Assembly: GCA_031275325.1 (NCBI GenBank)
Contig: JAISOX010000069.1
Span: 1 to 35,808, forward strand
Length of the DNA stretch: 35,808 nucleotides
Direction of reading: 5' to 3'
Source of the DNA: Treponema sp.
GTDB taxonomy: Bacteria > Spirochaetota > Spirochaetia > Treponematales > Breznakiellaceae
In this document: piece after piece, positions 8,265 to 15,791 of the stretch
Layout of the letters: the number at the start of each line of letters is the position of its first letter
How positions within the stretch are numbered: position 1 is the stretch's first letter
The notes under the pieces: model-generated
What the model saw: only the letters and a program-made list of their open reading frames with translations
The model's database searches: none
Told to the model about the DNA's origin: nothing
Program-made: the position numbers and the translations under genes

Positions 8265-8302
8265 ATCAGCATAGTAAGGCACTGGAGCCATATAGTCAAG
8301 AA

Positions 8303-8340
8303 CCGGGGAAGAAGGCAGGTATGCCTGCCTTCTTCCCCGG
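8303..8340 (-). terminator. Perfect 17-bp stem-loop between the CsgG-like gene and alaS
   Basis: Arms 8303-8319 and 8324-8340 are perfectly complementary around a 4-nt loop. The stem lies 33 nt after the stop of the upstream minus-strand gene and about 40 nt before alaS. No T-run follows on the minus strand, so it may be a weak terminator, an RNA stabiliser, or an alaS leader element. Confidence 0.5.
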
Positions 8341-8372
8341 AAGATCCGGCAGGCATAGCGCTCAAGGAGGAA

Positions 8373-9560
8373 TTACAGCCACAGTTCATAGCCAAGGCTT
8401 ACTATAAAACCCCGGCGTCTGAACAGGCGGTCTTTGTCGTCGTTTGGCATGGTGATGGTGATTTCGTTGATATCATAGGTGTACCGTCCATCCAGGGCGA
8501 TATACCCTGGCCCCACTTTAACTCCCATGGTTATACCCCCTAGAACCCCATAACTTCCCATAAAACTCAACGCCGGCGCGATCTGATATTCTGCATCCGC
8601 CGCTCCGGACCTTTTATAGGTGAGCTTACTTAAAGGGATCGACATATAAGGGCCTGCGAAAAGGCTGAACATCCCTCCTCCGGCTACTCCCAGCCGGATC
8701 AATACCGGTATATCCACCGCGCTATAGGAAAATTTATAGGTGTTCTCATTATCGTCTTTTACCGTCATGCCGCTGTTCAAGCGGAAATTTCCTTCCACCT
8801 GGAAACCCATGAGGGAATTGAGGCTATTCGTCCCAAAATAAACCGAATAGGCCTGTTCTGGAAACAGCGGGCTTGCATCCCCTTCCACATATTCCGTTTG
8901 ATTACCCAGGGCGGGTATACCGCCGATACCGCCCCGGACCCCCAGGATCAACTTGGTGTTCCGTGCAGCTTGGGCGGCTTGTTGGGCCGCCTTTTTCCGA
9001 TCCGCTTCGGCTTTTTTCTGATCCGCCTCCGCTTTTTTCACGGCTTTTTGCTGTTCGGTTATCCCCAGCAAGGTATCGAGCTTTTTGTCGAGCTTCATAG
9101 GGGTCTGATAGACCAGTTCAATCGCCGCGGTTTCCACCCGGATGGTTTTAATGCTGAACTGGTACTGATCTCCCAGGGCGGTAAACTTACCGGAAGCAAT
9201 GGACTGGGCCCCGAATTTCTTCCCAATAGCCTGGGCCGATTCATCACTGACTTCGCCGGAAAGCTGGAAGGCCATTTCCGTATTGATGATGTCCATCTCT
9301 TTCCGCTCAACCACGGTCAGTTTTTTATTATTCACCAGTTTGGCGGTCAACTGGTCAATCACGTAATCGGACAATCGTTGGTCCGGGGCGGAGAAGTGAA
9401 GGACAATAATTTTAGTGCCTTGGGCTAACTCGCTTTCTATCTTGGCATGAGCCCCTTGAATAGCTTTATCCAGGGTAATCGGCTTGTCCTGGGCTGCCGC
9501 GGTTTTTAAGCCGAGGCTTCCCAAAACAAGCACGCACCATACCCCTATCCATTTTTTCAT
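8373..9560 (-). CDS. Secreted CsgG/LpoB-like domain fused to outer-membrane beta-barrel
   Basis: This is a 395-residue protein. A signal peptide (MKKWIGVWCVLVLGSLGLKTAAAQ) is followed by a domain at about 25-185. Its pattern (IIVLHFSAPDQRLSDYVIDQL, LTVVERKEMDII, GKKFGAQSIASGKF) resembles the CsgG/LpoB-type fold common in spirochaete lipoproteins. An Ala/Lys-rich linker with repeated ADQKKAEADRKKAA forms a likely coiled coil. The C-terminal 180 residues look like an outer-membrane barrel (alternating aromatic strands, GVRGGIGGIPALG to GYELWL with terminal aromatic-Leu). The ATG at 9560 is preceded by AAGGAGG at a long 12-nt spacing. The architecture suggests a periplasmic domain tethered to the outer membrane. 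Its exact role is unknown. Confidence 0.75.
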   Translation of the reverse strand: MKKWIGVWCVLVLGSLGLKTAAAQDKPITLDKAIQGAHAKIESELAQGTKIIVLHFSAPDQRLSDYVIDQLTAKLVNNKKLTVVERKEMDIINTEMAFQLSGEVSDESAQAIGKKFGAQSIASGKFTALGDQYQFSIKTIRVETAAIELVYQTPMKLDKKLDTLLGITEQQKAVKKAEADQKKAEADRKKAAQQAAQAARNTKLILGVRGGIGGIPALGNQTEYVEGDASPLFPEQAYSVYFGTNSLNSLMGFQVEGNFRLNSGMTVKDDNENTYKFSYSAVDIPVLIRLGVAGGGMFSLFAGPYMSIPLSKLTYKRSGAADAEYQIAPALSFMGSYGVLGGITMGVKVGPGYIALDGRYTYDINEITITMPNDDKDRLFRRRGFIVSLGYELWL

Positions 9561-9599
9561 ACGGTCTAAAATCCTCCTTATTATATTTCCCTGGGGAAT

Positions 9600-9629
9600 A
9601 GGATACGCTGGAAAGCGCCTGGTTGTCAA
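9600..9629 (-). promoter_or_regulatory. Sigma-70-type promoter of the CsgG/barrel gene
   Basis: On the minus strand a perfect TTGACA (9624-9629) is followed after 18 bp by TATCCT (9600-9605). The predicted transcript start is near 9593, 33 nt before the gene. It separates the gene from the minisatellite further upstream. Confidence 0.6.
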
Positions 9630-9957
9630 TCAAAGCGCGAGGGGATTGAAACAACAAAATCGCGATAGGGTGAACCTTCAAAGGGGGTCCCGCATGGGGT
9701 TCATGGGTTTGCCAGCCCCGGTACGGCCTTGCCCCACCCCTTGGTTCCTTGCAGCAACCGGATCCGGAGATCCCTTCTTGGGGCCTTGCGGGAGGAGGGA
9801 GCAGACATTCCACAAGGAGGAGCGGGGTAAACGGGCTGGTTCAGCCGGTGCGGAGAGAACCGCCGGGGGAATCAACGGCCCTGAGGCCTTATATGATGGG
9901 GTTTTAACCAGGGCCGGGACCCGTCTTCGAGGCTGAAACGAATCTTGACGGTTCCCG
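9630..9957. other. GC-rich non-coding spacer between promoter and minisatellite
   Basis: About 330 bp with several overlapping open frames on both strands but none with a start, ribosome binding site or family resemblance. I see no gene or clear structure in it. Confidence 0.5.
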
Positions 9958-10307
9958 GTCTTTTGGGAGCCCCTCATTGTCTTTTGGGAGCCCCTCCCGG
10001 TCTTTTGTAACCCCCTTATTTGTCTTTTATGAGTCCTTCATTGTCTTTTGGGAGCCGCTCCCGGTCTTTTGTAAACCCCTTATTGTCTTTTGGGAGCCGC
10101 TTATTGTCTTTTGTGAATCCCTCATTGTCTTTTGGGAGCCGCTTATTGTCTTTTGGGAGCCCCTCATTGTCTTTTGGGAGCCGCTTATTTGTCTTTTAAG
10201 AGCCCTTCATTGTCTTTTGGGAGCCGCCCATTGTCTTTTGGGAGCCGCTCATTGTCTTTTGGGAGCCGCCCATTGTCTTTTGGGAGCCGCTCCCGGTCTT
10301 TTGCGGA
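9958..10307. repeat. 21-bp tandem minisatellite, about 16.5 copies
   Basis: Each unit starts GTCTTTTGGGAGCC and ends in a variable 7-nt part (CTCATT, CTTATT, CTCCCG or CCCATT type). I count 16 units plus a partial one. Fourteen full units are exactly 21 bp, and the third and eleventh have an extra T (22 bp). Variant cores (TGTAA-, TGTGAA-, ATGAGT-, AAGAGC-containing) alternate with the main type, which implies block duplications. The period keeps a heptapeptide frame (on plus, LIVFWEP-like), but the 22-bp units break it and no start signal exists, so the array is best treated as non-coding. It lies 3' of the secreted TIM-barrel-like gene and upstream of the CsgG/barrel promoter. Confidence 0.95.
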
Positions 10308-10316
10308 AGGCGCCGG

Positions 10317-11333
10317 TTATTGATACATGATCACATAGGGCCGGGGATTGAGTTCATAGACCTGCTTGGGGGTAAGGAGGGGGTTGTCGTATCCTGCCCC
10401 CGGAATATTGAAGTTGTAGAACAGTTTGAACCCCTTAACCGGCATATTAACGGCCTGGGCATTGAAAGCATAGGAATCCCGTTTCAGGTGGGGAGGGCCG
10501 AAGCCGTCCGCGCAGTGTACCAGCCGGACCCGGCGGAAGTTGGTTCTTACCTGTTCCCGGTTCTGGATCATCCGCCAGTTAAACTGATGGATCACCAGCA
10601 TCCGTTCTCCGGGAATCTGGTGTGCCGTAAGGTACTCTTCCATAACTTTTTGCACCTGGTTAAGCTCCTCCGCCGTAACCGTACCGATCTCCTGCATGGG
10701 CTTGGTAGTCCGCCATTCAGGGTCCAGGGCAAGGTGGACATTGGGATACTGGAGAAAGGGCAGCATCCTCTTAACCGCGTCCGCCGGATTATACCGGCCT
10801 ATCTGGTGATCAATAAAAACCAATATATCGTGGCTCAACCCATAGTTTATATAGTTCATGAGGAGTTGTTCATTGATGATCCCGATTTCCCCTTGGGGCC
10901 ATACCGTACCAAAGATGATATAAAAGGCCTTACGGACGCCCCGCCCCCCGTTCACCGCCCGGTATTCCGCGGCCAGTTTAGTAAGCCGGGCGTCTAACGC
11001 TTCAATGGAGTACCTGCCGAGGATGCCCATCTTTACCGAATTGGGATGCCCATAAAAGGCAAGCACATCATTATTGAGCAGGATCGAGAGGTCCCGCTCA
11101 AAGGGAGGCGGTTCCCCTTCCTGGGGAACCGCATAGTTCGCTCCCCCGGTCCCCAGGGAACGGACCGTATCCATAAAGTACAGGGCTGGAAACCGGAAAG
11201 GCGTTTGAGCTGAAACTTCCTGGGCGCTTAACGCCAAGGGCAGGAGCCAAAAGACCCCATACCGCCGCCATAACCTTACAACCCCCCCGTTCCAAAGTTT
11301 AGAAACACTCCGCGCCGCTTTCATCATCATCAT
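10317..11333 (-). CDS. Secreted protein of unknown function, TIM-barrel-like
   Basis: The 338-residue protein begins with a run of Met codons at 11333 (exact start unsure, no clear ribosome binding site). It has a basic N-terminus and signal sequence (RRYGVFWLLPLALSAQEVSAQ). The mature part has a beta/alpha pattern with conserved-looking motifs: FYGHPNSVKMGILG, ILVFIDHQIGRYNPADAV, VHLALDPEW, RMLVIHQFNW and VHCADGFG. From memory this set resembles a family of secreted or lipoprotein-like proteins in actinobacteria with ALDPEWH and VHQF motifs and a predicted TIM-barrel fold. Asp/Glu in LDPEW and His in IHQF could be active-site residues, so a hydrolase is possible but unproven. It is last in the MBL-rlmB operon, 63 nt after rlmB. 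Confidence 0.65.
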   Translation of the reverse strand: MMMMKAARSVSKLWNGGVVRLWRRYGVFWLLPLALSAQEVSAQTPFRFPALYFMDTVRSLGTGGANYAVPQEGEPPPFERDLSILLNNDVLAFYGHPNSVKMGILGRYSIEALDARLTKLAAEYRAVNGGRGVRKAFYIIFGTVWPQGEIGIINEQLLMNYINYGLSHDILVFIDHQIGRYNPADAVKRMLPFLQYPNVHLALDPEWRTTKPMQEIGTVTAEELNQVQKVMEEYLTAHQIPGERMLVIHQFNWRMIQNREQVRTNFRRVRLVHCADGFGPPHLKRDSYAFNAQAVNMPVKGFKLFYNFNIPGAGYDNPLLTPKQVYELNPRPYVIMYQ

Positions 11334-11396
11334 ATCGTATACTAGCTTGAATTGGCAAACATTTCCAGGAAGCCCGAAGCCCCAGGCCATACCGCT

Positions 11397-12134
11397 TCAT
11401 GCGGAGCCTGGGGTTCCGCTTCGCTGCCGCAGGACCTCATAGCAGACAATACCCGCAGCCACTGAAACATTGAGCGAATCGACCCTGCCCTTACGGGGGA
11501 TCCCCACCAGCCCGTCACAGCGTTCCCGGAGCAGCCGGGATATCCCGGCCCCTTCGCCGCCCAGGATAAGGGCGATGCGGCCCCGGAGGTCCTGTTCATA
11601 TATCGGGACCCCCTTCATGTCAGCCCCATAAATCCAGAAACGGGCCTCCTGTAGATCCTGTATTGCCCGGGGCAGGTTGGGCGCTTCCAGCGCCGGGACC
11701 CAGGATACCGCGCCTGCGGAAGTTTGGGAGATACTCTGGGCATGTTTGGCAATACGCCGGTGCCGGGTAATGACCATATCCACGCCGAACTGATCGCAGG
11801 AACGAAGGATCGCGCCGTAGTTGTGGGGGTCCGTGATTTCATCCAGGATCATGACCAGCGCGTCCTGCCGTTCCCCTAGATCCGCGATGAATCCATCCAG
11901 GGTGATTGGGCCGGCCTGGGGGGAATCCGTCGTTTGCAAGGCCATTCCCCGGTGATCCGGGGTGAGCCGGTCCAGCTCGTAGGTCCCTACCCGGTGGATA
12001 GGGACCTTATGTTCCTGCGCCAAGGCGATACTTTCCTTGGCCCGGGGGCCCGCTTTCGCGATCAGCAGGGGCCCTCGGGCCTTTCCCGACTTGAGCGCTT
12101 CTTCTATGGCATGAAATCCCGTAAGATACCCCAT
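11397..12134 (-). CDS. rlmB: 23S rRNA (guanosine-2'-O)-methyltransferase RlmB, SpoU family
   Basis: This 245-residue protein has an N-terminal substrate-binding domain (GFHAIEEALKSGKA) and a C-terminal SPOUT fold. The three SpoU motifs are intact: motif 1 LDEITDPHNYGAILRSCDQF with the catalytic-region Asn and Arg, motif 2 LILGGEGAGISRLLRERCD, and motif 3 IPRKGRVDSLNVSVAAGI, which forms the SAM-binding knot. It is expected to methylate the ribose of a conserved 23S guanosine in the peptidyl-transferase region. AAGGAGGGAGT lies before the ATG. The gene begins 10 nt after the MBL RNase stop, so the two RNA-processing enzymes are co-transcribed. A paralogous SpoU role (e.g. TrmH) is less likely given the N-terminal domain. 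Confidence 0.9.
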   Translation of the reverse strand: MGYLTGFHAIEEALKSGKARGPLLIAKAGPRAKESIALAQEHKVPIHRVGTYELDRLTPDHRGMALQTTDSPQAGPITLDGFIADLGERQDALVMILDEITDPHNYGAILRSCDQFGVDMVITRHRRIAKHAQSISQTSAGAVSWVPALEAPNLPRAIQDLQEARFWIYGADMKGVPIYEQDLRGRIALILGGEGAGISRLLRERCDGLVGIPRKGRVDSLNVSVAAGIVCYEVLRQRSGTPGSA

Positions 12135-12144
12135 ACTCCCTCCT

Positions 12145-13557
12145 TCATTCGTTCATATCGTAGGTTTTGCCGTATTGGACAATCGCTGTGTCAGGATAGC
12201 CCTTCTCGATGAGGTATTGCTTAAAGGCCCGCTGGGCCTTGGGTTCCCCGTGAACCAGCAGCACCTGTTTTAACCGGGACGTATCCAGGGATCCCAGCCA
12301 TTCCGCGGCTTCCCCATAATCCGCGTGCGCGCTGAAGGCGTGGATCTCCTCCACCTCGGCTTTCCGCTTAAACCATTGGCCGTGGATCTTCACCTCCGCC
12401 TCCCGGTTACGAATCCGCCTGCCCAGGGTATTCTGGGCCATATACCCTACGGTCAGAATGGTGGTGTTCGGGTCCCCGATGTGGTGGATCAGGTGATGCT
12501 GGATCCGGCCAGCCTCGCACATGCCGTCTGCGGAAATGATGATCAACGGCCCTGGATGATCGTTTAATGCCTTGGATTCGCTCACGCTGGTGGTAAAATG
12601 AAGGGCGTTGAACCCGAAGGGATTTTTATGGTGTTTGATAAAGGCTTCATGAATCGCTTCATCGTAACATTCTGGATGTACCTGGAAGATGGTCGTGGCG
12701 TTGGCGGCCATAGGAGAATCCACATAAATAGGAATCTCCGGGATACGGCCCTCATCCGCCAGGAGGTGAAAATAGTACACCAGCTCCTGGGTCCGCTCTA
12801 TGGCAAAGGCGGGGATGAGGATCTTCCCCTTGGTTTTTACGGTCCGCTGGGCAACCGCGGCGAGCTTCTCTATGGCGTCATCGGTGCTGCCGTGCCGCCG
12901 GTCTCCGTAGGTGCTTTCCAGAATGATATAATCCGGCGCGGGGACCTGGTCGGGATCCCTGATGATGGGCTTTCCCTTACGCCCCAGATCGCCGGAACAG
13001 AGGATACGGGTCTCTTTGCCCCGCTTTTTGACGGTAATGAAAGCCATGGCGGAACCCAAGATATGGCCGGCGTCGTAGAATTCCAGCGTAATCCCATCGC
13101 CGATGAAAACCGGCCGCTTATAGGATATGCCCACTATTTGGTTCGTAGCCTGAATCGCGTCCTGTTCCTGATAGAGCGGGGTCCAGGTAAAGGTTTCCCC
13201 TTTTTTCTCAGCCAGCTTGCGTAAGTACATCGCGTCCCGGGCTTGTATAGAAGCGGAATCCATCATGATGAGATTGGAAATATCCCTGGTTGCAGGGGTC
13301 GCGTAGATATTCCCCTGATAGCCCTGTTTCGTGAGCAAGGGCAGGAGGCCGCAATGATCATGGTGGCCGTGGGTTAAAACCACCGACTCGATCCGGTCAG
13401 CGGCGATACCGAAGTCCCGGTTTTTCCGATCCGCCTCAGCCCGGGATCCCTGAAACGCGCCGCAATCCACCAGGTAGGATTTCCCGTCTATCTCGATCAC
13501 GTGTTTGGAACCGGTTACCTCCTCGGCAGCGCCGAGGGAATAGAAATTGATATCCAT
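12145..13557 (-). CDS. MBL-fold / beta-CASP RNA nuclease (CPSF73/YSH1-like)
   Basis: The 470-residue protein carries the zinc-binding HGHHDH motif at residues 63-68, a DCG strand near 31, GHILGSAMA and CSGDLGRKG (further metal ligands). The beta-CASP insert has YVDSPMA and ISADGMCEAGRIQHH, and the C-terminal FSAHAD is the beta-CASP motif C region. Family members are RNA endo/exonucleases with the eukaryotic CPSF73 architecture and no KH domain. The ATG at 13557 is chosen because the conserved fold (INFYSLGAAEEVTGSKH) begins there. The frame is open from a GTG at 13641, but that extension lacks family resemblance and a strong ribosome binding site. It heads the operon with rlmB and a secreted protein, downstream of a sigma-28-type site. 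Confidence 0.9.
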   Translation of the reverse strand: MDINFYSLGAAEEVTGSKHVIEIDGKSYLVDCGAFQGSRAEADRKNRDFGIAADRIESVVLTHGHHDHCGLLPLLTKQGYQGNIYATPATRDISNLIMMDSASIQARDAMYLRKLAEKKGETFTWTPLYQEQDAIQATNQIVGISYKRPVFIGDGITLEFYDAGHILGSAMAFITVKKRGKETRILCSGDLGRKGKPIIRDPDQVPAPDYIILESTYGDRRHGSTDDAIEKLAAVAQRTVKTKGKILIPAFAIERTQELVYYFHLLADEGRIPEIPIYVDSPMAANATTIFQVHPECYDEAIHEAFIKHHKNPFGFNALHFTTSVSESKALNDHPGPLIIISADGMCEAGRIQHHLIHHIGDPNTTILTVGYMAQNTLGRRIRNREAEVKIHGQWFKRKAEVEEIHAFSAHADYGEAAEWLGSLDTSRLKQVLLVHGEPKAQRAFKQYLIEKGYPDTAIVQYGKTYDMNE

Positions 13558-13764
13558 GAGAAATAGGATACCGCATTTTTCGATCTCCGCACATACCCTA
13601 GGCAGGCGCAGGGTTTTCATGCCGACATCCGCCTTCACCACTGAAAGAGCGGCTGCCTGCGGGGGAAGGTTGTTCTGTCTGCGAAATCAGGGGACAACGC
13701 GCTCAATGCAGTAACGGTTGGATGCTTGGAATGGGCTGTATATGAAGGGTATGGAGAAATAGTT

Positions 13765-13791
13765 TTATCGGTGATTTATCTTGGTTTCTTA
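13765..13791 (-). promoter_or_regulatory. Sigma-28 (FliA/WhiG)-type promoter upstream of the MBL RNase operon
   Basis: On the minus strand TAAG (13788-13791) is followed after exactly 15 bp by ACCGATAA (13765-13772). The known sigma-28 consensus is TAAA-N15-GCCGATAA, so 10 of 12 positions match. The predicted start near 13758 gives a leader of about 200 nt before the chosen ATG. Confidence 0.6.
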
Positions 13792-13850
13792 AGTATTTTA
13801 TCATTTAGCACTTGCCCGGATGGGTCTCATCACCTATACTGAAAGGCATC

Positions 13851-14897
13851 ATGGGTGGTTCTATTTTTACCCTTGCGTGCGTTGTTTTCCTTGGAATAGG
13901 GGTTCCCTGGTTTTTACCCGGACAAGATACCGAGGCGCCCGGGGCGCTTGAAACCCTCAAGGATGCTCCCTATCCTTTGGGGCCGGTTCTGTTGACTGGC
14001 ATACAAAAAGACATTGCCTGGCGTCCGGATTGGGCGATAACCGTACCGCCCGATGCTTTTACCCTTACTGCGGGCAAGGCGGCGGCTATTACCCTGGTCC
14101 TTGAAGGAGCGGAGTATAGGGTCTGCTGGAAAAACGGTTCCTTAGTGGAATTTCCGGTTTGCTTACAGGGATCCTTTGCTCAGATCCAGAGGGTTTTGCG
14201 GGATTCAAAAAAAATAAAAAGCCTTACCATCAGGAAGGATCTTTCTTGGAATCTTGAGGTTATCCACTATGAGAATCCCTACCGGTTTTTGGCACGCCTT
14301 ACGGGGGGGGAACAGGTCTATTTTCTAGCCTTCCAATCGGATCATACCGGCATTTCCGAAACCTGGTATGATCCAGAGGGAAATGCCCTGGGGTTCTTTA
14401 GCTCCCGTTTTCGATATGCCGGCGAAGACCTGCGTATCGGGAGTTTGGTGAGCTACACCGGGGGGGATGAAACCAGCGAATGGTATGAGTACGATAGTTT
14501 CGGCAATGTTTCAGAAATCCTTGCTGCTCGGGGCAGCTTTTCAGCCCTCTATTATCAAAATAATCAAAAAAATCAGCAAAAAAGTTATCCCCGATATTGG
14601 GAACGTCAGGTCCTTGAAGAGCCTTCCCCAGATTCAGGAGGGGAGGATCCCCCCATAACCGGGGGTATTCAAAACTACACCTTCCAATGGGATGAAAAAG
14701 GATTCCTCGTGGGTATGCTCGAAGGATCCGATCGTCATGCTGAACCAGCAGCGGCCTCTCGATATGAGTATACCTTGGACAGGCGGGGGAATTGGATAGA
14801 GCGGCAGGAAATACGGATGGTTCCGCGCTTAGGGGTTCTGATACCGAGTCCGGGGTTGACCATAAAGCGGCTCATTACCTATGAACCAGGAGGATGA
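13851..14897 (+). CDS. Secreted protein with YD-like repeats, unknown function
   Basis: The protein has 348 residues from the ATG at 13851. GAAAGG lies just upstream, and the earlier TTG at 13812 adds residues with no support. The N-terminus (SIFTLACVVFLGIGVPWFLPGQ) is a signal or anchor sequence. In the second half there are loosely repeated units of the YD type (WYDPEGNALGFF, YEYDSFGNVSEI, FQWDEKGFLVGM, YEYTLDRRGNWIERQE), like degenerate RHS/YD beta-strand repeats that build shells or fibres outside the cell. No toxin domain or catalytic motif is visible. Its stop overlaps the next gene's start by four bases (ATGA), so the two are translationally coupled. Confidence 0.65.
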   Translation: MGGSIFTLACVVFLGIGVPWFLPGQDTEAPGALETLKDAPYPLGPVLLTGIQKDIAWRPDWAITVPPDAFTLTAGKAAAITLVLEGAEYRVCWKNGSLVEFPVCLQGSFAQIQRVLRDSKKIKSLTIRKDLSWNLEVIHYENPYRFLARLTGGEQVYFLAFQSDHTGISETWYDPEGNALGFFSSRFRYAGEDLRIGSLVSYTGGDETSEWYEYDSFGNVSEILAARGSFSALYYQNNQKNQQKSYPRYWERQVLEEPSPDSGGEDPPITGGIQNYTFQWDEKGFLVGMLEGSDRHAEPAAASRYEYTLDRRGNWIERQEIRMVPRLGVLIPSPGLTIKRLITYEPGG

Positions 14898-15148
14898 GCA
14901 TGGGCGTATCCGTTGATTGGCGGGATATAAAATACGAGGAAACCTTTGAAGCGGAAGTCCGGGGTCTTCAGCGCCGAAGAGCATCGGATCCAGGCTGTAC
15001 CGCAGCGGATTTAGAGGGAGTCTTACAGCACCTCTACCACATGGATGGCGCTGACTGGGGAGGCAGGGGTGAAGTCCAGGATATTACCTTGGCAGCCACC
15101 ATTGCCGCCTATGAACATACTATTGCCCAATGGAAGGGGGCGAAGTAG
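14894..15148 (+). CDS. Small acidic protein of unknown function
   Basis: This 84-residue soluble protein starts at the ATG that overlaps the previous stop codon (ATGA), with AGGAGG close upstream. I do not recognise the family. It is mostly helical, with Asp/Glu-rich stretches (EETFEAEVRGLQRRR, LEGVLQHLYHMDGADWGG), and has no signal peptide or transmembrane segment. The coupling suggests it works with, or is co-regulated with, the secreted YD-like protein, although one is cytoplasmic and the other exported. A hairpin terminator follows at 15312. Confidence 0.6.
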   Translation: MSMGVSVDWRDIKYEETFEAEVRGLQRRRASDPGCTAADLEGVLQHLYHMDGADWGGRGEVQDITLAATIAAYEHTIAQWKGAK

Positions 15149-15247
15149 TGTTTATGGGCCAAGCTGGTTCAACCGGTCAGGTTGTGAAAAAGCCGCCCGT
15201 ATATTATTGATGATAAAATCAGCGCGGCTTGTTACTTTTCAGTTTTT

Positions 15248-15266
15248 CTATTGTTATTAACAATAG
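15248..15266. promoter_or_regulatory. 19-bp perfect palindrome
   Basis: CTATTGTTA, one central T and TAACAATAG form 9-bp arms around a 1-nt centre. This is the form of a dimeric repressor site, and an RNA hairpin would have an impossibly small loop. It lies between two convergent genes, where no promoter is expected. Confidence 0.4.
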
Positions 15267-15311
15267 GTACAGCTTTGTACTGTTTCATATTCCTCCTTCC
15301 TTTATGATTGC

Positions 15312-15345
15312 GCCCCGGGGTTACTCCTTTCTCCGGGGCCTTTTT
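15312..15345 (+). terminator. Rho-independent terminator after the small acidic gene
   Basis: GCCCCGG (15312-15318) pairs with CCGGGGC (15333-15339) around a 14-nt loop, followed by CTTTTT. Orientation of the T-run shows it acts on plus-strand transcripts. It sits 14 nt beyond the stop of the convergent PUR gene. Confidence 0.75.
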
Positions 15346-15359
15346 ATACGCGGTCAGGT

Positions 15360-15782
15360 TCAGTAGTCCTTCCGTCGTACTACTCGAACAGCAGCGGGTT
15401 TCCCCCGGGGAGATGCGTCGCCTCGGGAAGGACGGGCTTCCTTTTTCACCAGTACCCGTTTACCCCCTGGATGATCCGGAGATTTCCCTCCCCCCGGATG
15501 CCCCGGGTCCCGGTCTACCCGGGGCTTGGGCGGCCCGCTTCGTTTCCGCTCCCGATTCGCCTTTTCCAGTACCCGCAGGGATTCGTCAAAGCCCCCGAGA
15601 AACGCCTGAATATCATCCGCAAAGAGAATCACCGATTGGCGTTCAAAGCCCTCGGTTTCCCGATTCTTACTTTCCACGATATTGAGGTACAAGTCTCCCA
15701 TGCGGTTTTCTTTCACGTTAAAGAAGTAGGTTCTGTTTTGCAACAGCACCTTTTTTGAAAATAATTCTCCCCGTATACCCAT
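15360..15782 (-). CDS. PUR-domain single-stranded nucleic-acid-binding protein (DUF3276)
   Basis: The 140-residue protein has an N-terminal PUR (Pur-alpha-like) domain over about residues 1-78: GELFSKKVLLQNRTYFFNVKENRMGDLYLNIVESKNR, then RQSVILFADDIQAFLGGFDESLRVLEKA. Family members, described in Borrelia, fold as Whirly-like dimers and bind single-stranded DNA or RNA. A basic, Pro/Gly/Arg-rich low-complexity tail (residues about 80-140) is likely disordered and would add nonspecific nucleic-acid affinity. It follows the phosphohexomutase gene by 9 nt and is co-transcribed with it. The role in the cell is unknown, with RNA-binding regulation likely. Confidence 0.88.
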   Translation of the reverse strand: MGIRGELFSKKVLLQNRTYFFNVKENRMGDLYLNIVESKNRETEGFERQSVILFADDIQAFLGGFDESLRVLEKANRERKRSGPPKPRVDRDPGHPGGGKSPDHPGGKRVLVKKEARPSRGDASPRGKPAAVRVVRRKDY

Positions 15783-15791
15783 TTTCCTCTC

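Noticed and set aside
9958-10307. CRISPR array
   Set aside because: The units are contiguous 21-bp tandem repeats with no spacers and no cas genes nearby.
9977-10330. 117-residue protein made of LIVFWEP-like heptads
   Set aside because: It exists only because the unit length is a multiple of three. Two 22-bp units change the repeat frame, and there is no ribosome binding site or conserved start.
12145-13641. 498-residue start (GTG) for the MBL RNase
   Set aside because: The conserved fold begins at the ATG at 13557 and the extension shows no family similarity. It cannot be fully excluded, because the ribosome binding site at 13557 is weak.
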